Assembly: GCF_001457635.1 (NCBI RefSeq)
Contig: NZ_LN831051.1
Span: forward strand, 1,922,001-1,986,000
Length of the DNA stretch: 64,000 bases
Reading direction: 5' to 3'
From: Streptococcus pneumoniae
Lineage (GTDB): Bacteria; Bacillota; Bacilli; Lactobacillales; Streptococcaceae
Made by a program: the position numbers and the translations under genes. The notes under the pieces are model-generated. The model searched no databases, had not been told where the DNA came from, and worked only from the letters and a program-made list of their open reading frames with translations. Of the stretch, positions 29,027-37,400 are shown one piece after another; within the stretch, counting starts at the first letter, position 1; each line of letters starts with the position of its first letter.

Positions 29027-29866
29027 TTAAATAGCTAGGTCAAACTTCAACTGTGGCTTAACAGGGTCATAATCCACCAACTCAAAATCTTCTGCTTTGA
29101 TATCAAAGAAATTAGTCCCATCAGGAACATTTAAAACCAAGCGTGGTTGGCAGTTTGACGGCTCCCGACGGAGCAATTCCTGAGCTTGTTCAAATTGATT
29201 ATCATAGATATGGAGGTTGTTGATGAAGTAGAAGAACTTCCCAACCTTCCAGCCAAAATGTTTGGCAATCATCATCTGCAAAGCCACATACTGCATAGCG
29301 TTGATGTGGTGGGCCACCAGCATATCATTGGAGCGCTGGGTCAAGGTCGCATCCAGATAGATTTCCCCATCAACACGCCGGACATCAAACATGGTCTGAA
29401 AGGCGCACGGGAGCAGCCCATCTGTTTCTTCGAAAGCTTGGTAATCCCAGAGCGAAATAATATTGCGGCGGTTCCAAGGATTGGTTTCCAACTGTTTGAG
29501 AAGCTTATTGATAATGTCGTGTTTCTTAACAACGGCACCATAGCGCTCACCAATGGTTCCCGTGTCTCCAACTTCCCAGTCATTCCAGTAGTGAACATTG
29601 TACTTGTCATTAAGCACTTCTAAGCTATTTGACTGGTCTTGGTAAATCCAGAGAACTTCTTTGATGGCGGATTTGATTGCAATGGGACGCAAGGTTGTGA
29701 TAGGAAATTCTCCTTTAGATAAGTCGTACTCGGAAAAGGCACCAGTTACATACTTGGAATTAGCAACAGTCCCATCCTTGTACTTAGGACGAGCCTGCTC
29801 TGAGAAAACACCTTCCTTTAGAATGCGTTCAATATTCTCTTTAAAAATCGTATCTGCTTTTGTCAT
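29027..29866 (-). CDS. thyA: Thymidylate synthase
   Basis: 279 aa. Methylates dUMP to dTMP using methylene-THF. The active-site Cys is in [13 protein letters not shown] (about 148-160). [20 protein letters not shown] (nucleotide/folate binding) and the C-terminal [10 protein letters not shown] are typical. GAGGTGAAACGAA precedes the ATG. Confidence 0.97.
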
Positions 29867-29908
29867 TTCGTTTCACCTCATTCATTGTCCTAACTAGTAT
29901 AGCATAAA

Positions 29909-29953
29909 AAATAAAAGAGGAACATTACTAACTCTAGGTTAGCATTTTCCTCT
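29909..29953 (-). terminator. Terminator of glcK
   Basis: Minus strand AGAGGAA ... GCTAAC CTAGA GTTAGT ... TTCCTCT then TTTATTTTT, just after the glcK stop. Confidence 0.75.
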
Positions 29954-29962
29954 CTCATTATC

Positions 29963-30922
29963 TTATTGCAATACAAGTGATGCTGCTCCGATAACTCCAG
30001 CGTCATTTCCTAGAGTTGCAAGAGCTAATTTAGTAGATGTGCGTACTTGTGGGAAACTATTTTCATCGTAAACTTTTTGAACACCTTGTAGAAGGAATTC
30101 TCCCGCAGCTGACACACCACCACCGATGACGATTGTTGATGGGTTTAGGATTGAACCAATGTTAGCACAAGCGATTCCCAAGTAACGTGAGAAGTTACGG
30201 TAAACAATCAAAGCAAGGTCGTCTCCTTCTTTTGCGAGATCAAAGACAGTCTTAGCAGTTACTTCTTCTCCGTTATCAATCAAGCGTTTCAAGGCTGCAT
30301 CGCCTTCGTATTCATCGGCATAGCGACGAGTCAAGTTGACAATCCCTGTTGCTGAAGCAACTGTCTCAAGGCAGCCTTTTTTACCACAAGTACATGAGAT
30401 TGGTTGGTCAAAGTCAACAGTGATATGACCAAGTTCACCTGCTGCACCAGCAACACCATGAAGCAATTTGCCTTCTGCGACAATACCACCACCAACACCA
30501 GTACCGAGTGTCATAAAGACAACGTCTGGTTGGTTATCTCCAGCACCCATCCAGCGCTCACCAAGAGCTGCTACGTTGGCATCATTATCGATGAAAAATG
30601 GAATGCCCAAAGCTTTTTCAATCTTTTGTTTGATTGGTTGAAGGGTTTTCCAGTTCAAGTTGTAGGCACCGATAACAGTCCCTTTTTCACGGTCAACCAC
30701 ACCTGGTGATCCCATTCCAATACCTTGGAAGTCCGCTGCTGCCAATCCAAGCAAGTCCAAACGATGTTGAATAGACTCAATCATATCATCAACGATATGA
30801 CTTCCCTCATCCAAAATGTTGGTCTTGATTGACCATTTTCCTTGGATTTCTCCTGCTGTTGTTAAGATTGCAAATTTGATAGAAGTTCCACCAAGGTCAA
30901 TCCCAATAATCTTTTGACTCAT
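29963..30922 (-). CDS. glcK: ROK-family glucokinase
   Basis: 319 aa from ATG 30922; the AAGGAG lies six bases before this ATG and is too close to the preceding ATG. Phosphorylates glucose with ATP. N-terminal phosphate motif IGIDLGGTSIKFAIL, ROK signature with the zinc-type motif CTCGKKGCLE (about 150-160), and GVGGGIVAEG. Monocistronic, with TATACT as likely -10 about 50 bp upstream. Confidence 0.95.
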   Translation of the reverse strand: MSQKIIGIDLGGTSIKFAILTTAGEIQGKWSIKTNILDEGSHIVDDMIESIQHRLDLLGLAAADFQGIGMGSPGVVDREKGTVIGAYNLNWKTLQPIKQKIEKALGIPFFIDNDANVAALGERWMGAGDNQPDVVFMTLGTGVGGGIVAEGKLLHGVAGAAGELGHITVDFDQPISCTCGKKGCLETVASATGIVNLTRRYADEYEGDAALKRLIDNGEEVTAKTVFDLAKEGDDLALIVYRNFSRYLGIACANIGSILNPSTIVIGGGVSAAGEFLLQGVQKVYDENSFPQVRTSTKLALATLGNDAGVIGAASLVLQ

Positions 30923-31048
30923 CATATTCTCCTTTTTCATTGTGTAGTAATTGAAAATGCTTACAGTACTAGTATATCAAAATCCATTCACTTATGCAAA
31001 GGTTTGCGTAAATGAATTATAAGGAATTTTTTCGCCTACCAGTATCTG

Positions 31049-32046
31049 TTAACCATCTAAATGATCAATGGCATATTGAGCTGCATCATTTGAAAATTTA
31101 TCAAAATCAGAAGTTAATTGTCTATACATACGTTTTTTTGACATGTGGAATAACGAATTATAACTTTTTGCCTTTCCTAAAGCAGCAGAATATTCACTAT
31201 TGCTATCATTACTAGAAGAAGCTGTACTTGCTTGACCTTCCTTCCAAACTCCGTCAGCGCCAACATAATAACGTCCACCATCAACCCATTCATTGACAGC
31301 CATTTTACCATCCGATTTTAGATAGTAATTTCCTTGCCATGTACTGTAAGCATAAGAACCATCTGATGTCAAATAATACCAAGCTTGATAGGTGGCATCA
31401 TAAACCCATTCACCTTTAGCCATTTTACCATCTGATTTCAAATAGTAGTTTCCTTGCCATGCATTGCGAGCATATGAACCATCTGATTTCAAGTAATACC
31501 ATGCTTGGTAAGAAGAATCATAAACCCACTCACCTTGTGCCATTTTACCGTTTGATTTAAGGTAATAAGCTCCTTGCCATGTACTGTAAGCATAAGAACC
31601 ATCTGATGTCAAATAATACCAAGCTTGATAAGAAGAGTCATAAATCCATTCACTCTGTGCCATTTTACCATCAGCTTTCAGGTAATAGTTTCCCTGCCAT
31701 GCATTTTCACTAGATTTCCATTTCCATCAAAATAGTACCAAGAACCGTCCTGCTTAACCCAACCACTTGCTGTGGATGAAGTTGTATCAGTTTGAGTTGT
31801 AGCCGCTTGTTTTGCTTTAAAAGCACCCTTAGGAGCATTTTTCAATTCGCAAGCCACACCATCATGATCGCGGTCTAACTTGGCAGAATAACCAGGTTCT
31901 CCCTCATGAAGATCCGAATATCCATTAGCCCAAGCTTCCTTACAACTCGAAAAATGAATGTTTTCCTCTGCTAACACAGGTTGTGAAAACAAGGCTAAAA
32001 TTGGCAACGTCACCAGACTCATTTTTAAAAATAGACGTTTATTCAT
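31049..32046 (-). pseudogene. Choline-binding surface protein with excalibur and Ltp-like domains, frameshifted
   Basis: ATG 32046 opens a secreted protein: signal peptide (MSLVTLPILALFSQPVLA), excalibur domain (CKEAWANGYSD ... DRDHDGVACE, about 33-70), linker, then the first choline-binding repeat GWVKQDGSWYYFDGNGNLVK. The frame then stops at 31678 after an out-of-frame MHGRETIT. Choline-binding repeats (WQGNYYLKSDGKMA, GEWVYDSSYQAWYYLKSDG) continue in the other frame to a C-terminal segment (YSAALGKAKSYNSLFHMSKK ... AAQYAIDHL) like the Ltp-type PF07553 domain. One extra A in the four-A run near 31704 would restore GNLVKNAWQGNYYLK and a 332-aa protein, the length I remember for the pneumococcal homologue. 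As written only 122 aa would be made. Confidence 0.88.
31255..31720 (-). repeat. Tandem choline-binding repeats
   Basis: Units of about 60 bp (20 aa, W..YYL.SDG type) arranged as roughly 120-bp pairs. A stretch of about 50 bp around 31345 recurs almost unchanged about 240 bp away around 31585. They bind phosphocholine on teichoic acid and can change number by recombination. Confidence 0.8.
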
Positions 32047-32095
32047 TTCTTTCTCCCATAATTATGATATCGATTTCAATATTATTTTATCAAAC

Positions 32096-32713
32096 TTATT
32101 TCAGCAATTCAAGGAAACTTCTGGTCTTTTCTACAAACTCCTTTGGTTTTGCCTTATTCAAGACATGAGGGCCATCTGGGATAATCTGAAATTGGGATTC
32201 TGATATTAGTTTATGAAGACTTCTCATAGAACTAAGATTCGGTTTATCTTTGATACCACAAATTAGTAAGGTTGGATAAGGGCAAGTTCCTGCTATATCC
32301 GTTAAATCAAGTGTCTTCAACTCCTCAGAAACTCCGACCATAAGAGCCTTGTCTGCTCCCTGTTTTTCAAATACTCTTTTGGGAAGTAGTTTAAAAATCA
32401 GCAACTGAAGATAAAATAGGATATTCCCTGCTAATTTAAGCGGGCATCCTGACAGAATCAAAGCTCGAAGATTTGGTAAATCGTAACTGGAAAGTTCTAG
32501 TGCCAGGGCAGCACCTAAGGACAATCCAATCAAAACAAAAGGTTCTGTCTCTTGAGCTAGGTGCTGATAAACTCGCTCCTTAGCTTGTTGATAGTTACTA
32601 ACTCCAGAAGGAAATAACTCGATAGCCTCAGAAGGATAATCTGTCAGTAGATTCCGAACTTCTTTCCAAGACTCTGCTGACTGCCCTAACCCATGCAAAA
32701 ATATCAGTTTCAT
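32096..32713 (-). CDS. Alpha/beta hydrolase
   Basis: 205 aa. MKLIFLHGLGQSAESW at the start (oxyanion region), nucleophile elbow FVLIGLSLGAALAL (GLSLG, about 77-90) and the C-terminal catalytic His in IIPDGPHVLNKAKP. Substrate unknown. It starts immediately after the pabBC stop codon, so the two are coupled. Confidence 0.88.
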   Translation of the reverse strand: MKLIFLHGLGQSAESWKEVRNLLTDYPSEAIELFPSGVSNYQQAKERVYQHLAQETEPFVLIGLSLGAALALELSSYDLPNLRALILSGCPLKLAGNILFYLQLLIFKLLPKRVFEKQGADKALMVGVSEELKTLDLTDIAGTCPYPTLLICGIKDKPNLSSMRSLHKLISESQFQIIPDGPHVLNKAKPKEFVEKTRSFLELLK

Positions 32714-34435
32714 CTAGTTCTCCTCAAGGCTTAGTTCATACAAGCCTCTCACTGCATTACAGCCGTAAATAGCTTCTGCTTGGGCTAAATCTGCCAAGGT
32801 CAAGACTTTCTCTTCTACCTGTCCTGTTTCTAGCAAATACTGACGGTAAATTCCTGGCAAGATTCCAAGTCGGATAGGCGGTGTGTAGAGTTTTCCAGCG
32901 ATTTTCAGAACCAAATTTCCTATAGAGGTTTCAAGCAGTTTTCCTGACTTATTGTGGTAAATCTTCTCTTGTTCTCCTAGGCTCAAATGCGGTCGGTGAG
33001 TGGTTTTAAAGTAGGTAAAGGATTGATTCAAAGCAGCTTCCTGAAGGCAGACTTGGGCCTGACAAAAGCTTGTACTGAGAGGGGTTAATACTTGACGATT
33101 GACTTCTATCTCTCCAGATTTGCTAAGGCTGATTCGCAAGCGGTAATCTTGATTAGCTTCACAATCCTGACACTCTTCCTCAATCTTGTGTCCCAAGTCT
33201 TCTGCATCAAAAGGAAAGGCAAAATAACGACTAGCTTTTCTCAGTCTTTCCAGATGTTGATCTTCAAACAGCAGGTTCTTCTGGCTGATTTCCCCTGTCG
33301 TAATCAGTTGGAAGCGGGCTTGTTTACGATAAAGAACTGCTGCCTTTTGATGAACCTCTCGGTATTCAGATTCCCATGTGCTATCCCAAGTAATCCCTCC
33401 GCCAACTCCATAAATGGCTTGACCTTTGTGAAGTTGAATGGTACGAATGGCCACATTAAAAATCCGTCGTCCATTTGGAAGCAAGAGACCAATCGTTCCA
33501 CAGTAGACTCCACGCGGTTGAGGCTCCAAGTCCTTGATAATCTCCATTGTCGCAATTTTCGGTGCACCCGTTATGGAACCACAAGGAAAGAGTGAGCGGA
33601 AGATTTCAACAAGGTCCACATCCTCTCGCAACTGACTCTTGATGGTCGAAGTCATCTGCCAAACAGTTGAATACTGCTCTACCTGGCACAGACGCTCCAC
33701 GTGCTCGCTCCCAACTTCAGAAATACGGTTCATATCATTGCGCAAGAGGTCCACAATCATCATATTTTCAGAGCGATTTTTGGGATCCTGTTCCAACCAA
33801 CTGGCCTGTTCAAGATCTTCTTGGTCAGTTACCCCACGCTGAGTCGTCCCCTTCATTGGTCGTGTTGTCAACTCGCGATCATTTTGCTCAAAAAAGAGCT
33901 CTGGGCTCATGGAAATCACTGCCATCTCGTCATGTTCCACATAGGCATTGTAGCCCGCCTCCTGCTCTACCACCATACGATTGTAGATGGCAAAAGGATT
34001 GGCACTTAACTTTTGCTTGAGTTGGACGGTGTAGTTGACCTGATAGGTGTCTCCCTGCCTCAAGTGATGGTGTATCTGGGCAATGGCCTTTTCATAGTCT
34101 GCTGCAGACGTCACTTCCTGCCAATTTGAGGGCAAATCAATATCCTCATAAGTCAGAGGAATAGGGGAGGTCTCTACCCTATCATGAACAGTAAAGTAAA
34201 GCAGGTACTCTCCCAGTAGGGGATCCTTGTGAACTGCTAATTTTTCCTCAAAAGCAGGGGCAGCCTCGTAGCTGACATACCCCACCACATAATAACCTTG
34301 CTCTTGGTAGCTTTCCACTTGTGCCAGCAAATCTGCCACTTCTGCTACATTTCTCGTTTTTATCTCTTTGATAGGCTGGGTAAAGGTGTATCTCTCCCCC
34401 AAAATCCTAAAATCAATCACTGTTTTTCTATGCAT
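32714..34435 (-). CDS. pabB: PabB-PabC fusion: aminodeoxychorismate synthase component I / 4-amino-4-deoxychorismate lyase
   Basis: 573 aa bifunctional folate-pathway enzyme. The N-terminal chorismate-binding domain (about 1-370) contains GDTYQVNYTVQLKQ, MKGTTQRG and GSITGAPKIATMEII (about 290-304). The C-terminal 200 residues form a class IV aminotransferase-like lyase (HLERLRKASRYFAFPF, LLETSIGNLVLK, GILPGIYRQYLL). Together with a glutamine amidotransferase (PabA, not in the window) it yields p-aminobenzoate. No separate pabC is seen here. Confidence 0.92.
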   Translation of the reverse strand: MHRKTVIDFRILGERYTFTQPIKEIKTRNVAEVADLLAQVESYQEQGYYVVGYVSYEAAPAFEEKLAVHKDPLLGEYLLYFTVHDRVETSPIPLTYEDIDLPSNWQEVTSAADYEKAIAQIHHHLRQGDTYQVNYTVQLKQKLSANPFAIYNRMVVEQEAGYNAYVEHDEMAVISMSPELFFEQNDRELTTRPMKGTTQRGVTDQEDLEQASWLEQDPKNRSENMMIVDLLRNDMNRISEVGSEHVERLCQVEQYSTVWQMTSTIKSQLREDVDLVEIFRSLFPCGSITGAPKIATMEIIKDLEPQPRGVYCGTIGLLLPNGRRIFNVAIRTIQLHKGQAIYGVGGGITWDSTWESEYREVHQKAAVLYRKQARFQLITTGEISQKNLLFEDQHLERLRKASRYFAFPFDAEDLGHKIEEECQDCEANQDYRLRISLSKSGEIEVNRQVLTPLSTSFCQAQVCLQEAALNQSFTYFKTTHRPHLSLGEQEKIYHNKSGKLLETSIGNLVLKIAGKLYTPPIRLGILPGIYRQYLLETGQVEEKVLTLADLAQAEAIYGCNAVRGLYELSLEEN

Positions 34436-34462
34436 ACCTTAAGTATAGCATAAAATAAGAAA

Positions 34463-34487
34463 ACCCTCATCCGCAAAGCAGATGAGA
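34463..34487 (-). terminator. Terminator of zmpB
   Basis: Minus strand CTCATCTGC TTT GCGGATGAG followed by GGTTTTC, immediately after the zmpB stop. Confidence 0.75.
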
Positions 34488-34495
34488 GATTTCAA

Positions 34496-37400
34496 TTATT
34501 TAAAGATTGAAGTTTTAAAGCTATTTGTTTGTTGAAGAAGTTTCTTATAAACTTTTTCTTTTACTTGCACAAGTTTACCATTAACTTTATTAGTAACCAT
34601 ATCTTCTTCAAGAGCTTTGGCAAATAATGATTTTAATTCATCATAGTTATGAATGGTCTCACCATCAATAGTAAAAGGAGTAAAACCAGCGTTGGCTTTT
34701 TCTAACAATTCTTTATAATATTCTTTCTTAAAATCAGCAAACGATTGGAATCTGCCGTCAGATATTTTTTGTATAATATATTGATCTCCAAATTGTTTCC
34801 CTTCTTTATTAGCTTGAGATTTTAATTTATCTGAAGCATATCCTAAGAATCCTTTATCATAGCCATAATATCCCCAGAGTCTAAATGCATTATTCTTAAA
34901 TGTAACAGCACCGGGTGCACCCTCACTTGTGTTACCTGCATAGATACTATTCATCATTTTAATTCCTACATAGGCAATACCTGGATCAAATACTTCTGGC
35001 TTATATATATTATTATTCATCATACGATTAGTCATCAGATTATTATCAACTAAGTCATTAACACTGTTTAATGTTATTCCTTTCCAATCATCAGAGCTCA
35101 TATTTCGAACCTTGTCATATTGATCTTTTGACCCTACAGTGCGTTCAATAGGATCAACTTTCTTAAACCACAGTTGATTTAATTTATCATCATGTTTACT
35201 AATGACTGCATCACCTTCAACATAATCAAGAAGAGACAAGGTATCTATATAGCCTTTCATATAATTATCAATGTCTTCTCTTGTTTTAAGAGTCTTCGGA
35301 TCGGTAATATACCACTGATTTCCATCATTTGGACGATAGAAAGTCATATTAATTCCCAAAGCACCGTATTCATCAAACCATGTACTTGGTACTGGTGTTT
35401 GTAACATTCCTTGTGCATAGGCTTCTGCATGAGTCCCTGAGCGACGTCCATATCCTCCTAAATAGATTGCACGATCATTAACATGAGTAGTTTCATGTGT
35501 ATAAACAGAGATTCCAAACTCATCAATCATACTTAATGCAATATAATTTACTTCTGTTCGCGTATCCAAAGGATTATCCCAAATAACTGCATAAGCACCT
35601 GTTCCATTGTTACCATAATACTTACCAATAGGTCCAAACAACTCTCTCAATGGGGCATAGTCTTCTTTATTATTTCTCTTACCATACTTATCAGGCCATC
35701 CACCAGGTGCTTGATAACCTTCCCAAAGAGGAGTTACTGTATTTTTGACTAGCATATTCTTAACCTTATCTAAAGATAATCTATACCAAAAATCAAAATA
35801 ATTTCGATAACTGTCCGCTGCTTTTTCAATCTGATTTTTTATTCCATCGAAGGAGCTATGCCCTAACTTTTCTGCTGTTCCAACAGCCATTGCACTATAA
35901 TTCGAGATTAAATACACATGTGATTTATTTAGATTTAATAATGGGAGTATCATCTTCCGATGAGTAGCAGATTGTAAATTATCCCAAACTTTATATTTCG
36001 CCGCTTTAATTTCATCGACTTCCGAAGCACGCTCCGCTATATAGACATTCCCTTCTGTAGCTTTCTTAAACCAATCATAAATATTTACATCTGCAGTAAA
36101 TAGTCGACGATTATAATTTAAAAAGTTTACCAAATTTTCTGATAAGGTTGTCTTAGAAATAATCTCGCTGAAAGCATCATATGTCCGATGACCTTTTATA
36201 TTATCTTCTCTTGAACCGATTTCAATTAATCTATCTAATACACTTACATTTTTACCATAGAAATCTGGTTTGAATAACATTAATTCTTTAATGTTAACAT
36301 CACCGAATTTAACACCGTAGTAACGGTTTAAGTATGTTAAACCTAATAATAGGGCAGCTTTATTTTTCTCAACTTTATCAAGAATCATTTGTTGAGCTGC
36401 AGATGAATTATTCAGTTGATGATCTTCATTTTCAACTAATTTAGTTACTAATATGTTTAAATTAGCTTTTACATGGTCAAAACTTTCTTCTAAATAAAGG
36501 TCTTTAATTGCATTTACTCTATTAGACCCTGTTCTGCCAAGTTTTTGGTAAATTGGATTAGATTGAAGCTCAATAGGGCTTAAGATATTTACGATACCGT
36601 TAATTAAAGCACTATGATCTTTTTGAACGATATTAGGTGTATATTTAATACCTAAGTCAGTTATAGTGTATTCTCTAACATTACTTAGACCTTCATCACT
36701 AGAAGATAGGTTGAAGTAGTCTTTTGTTCCATCAGCATAATGAACGATAATTTTGTTTGCATCACCTAAATCAGTTACAAAGTTATTATTGTTCATAGGA
36801 GTAACCGATAGAATCTCTTTAGTATTTAACTTGTTGTTCTTATCTAGTTTATTAGCTTGATTAACGATAAAATCTTTGTTATAGAATGGTTGTAGTTTTT
36901 CAATATTCTTATAAGCAAGTTTATAGTCTGCATTATAATCTTGAATAGACTCGTAAGCTGCTTCACGACTGCTAACATTATTCAATTTGTTCAATTCATA
37001 AGGTTCACTTACGAATTTAGCAGCAGTAATATTGAAACTAGCAACTTTTGCATCAGCCTCAGATTTAGATAAGTGTTTTAATTTATTTTTGTTTTTATTA
37101 TCTTTACCAGTTCCATCTTCAGAAGAGCTATATCCAATAACTCCAAATAAATTAGACACAAAAGGATTTGCATCTCCATCATTAACATCGTTTGAACCGA
37201 ATATTTCCTGACCTTTAATAACTTTCGCATATGTTACATTATCTTGAACCGCTCCATATGGCCAAGTTTTAGAGGTTATTCCACCAACATATTTAGTATT
37301 TTTAACATCAAGAATACCTTTTGCTACAGAGTTTGTAAGTTTTCCTTTTGTCCCTGATAGCCAGCTATGAGCTTTATATTGAACGAAAGGAACAAGCATA

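Noticed and set aside
31255..31720. Possible CRISPR array (regular repeats)
   Set aside because: The periodicity is 60/120 bp with no variable spacers, and it translates into choline-binding repeats.
33092..34020. Several overlapping plus-strand frames of 67-167 codons
   Set aside because: All antisense to the pabB fusion, with no start signals or recognisable motifs.
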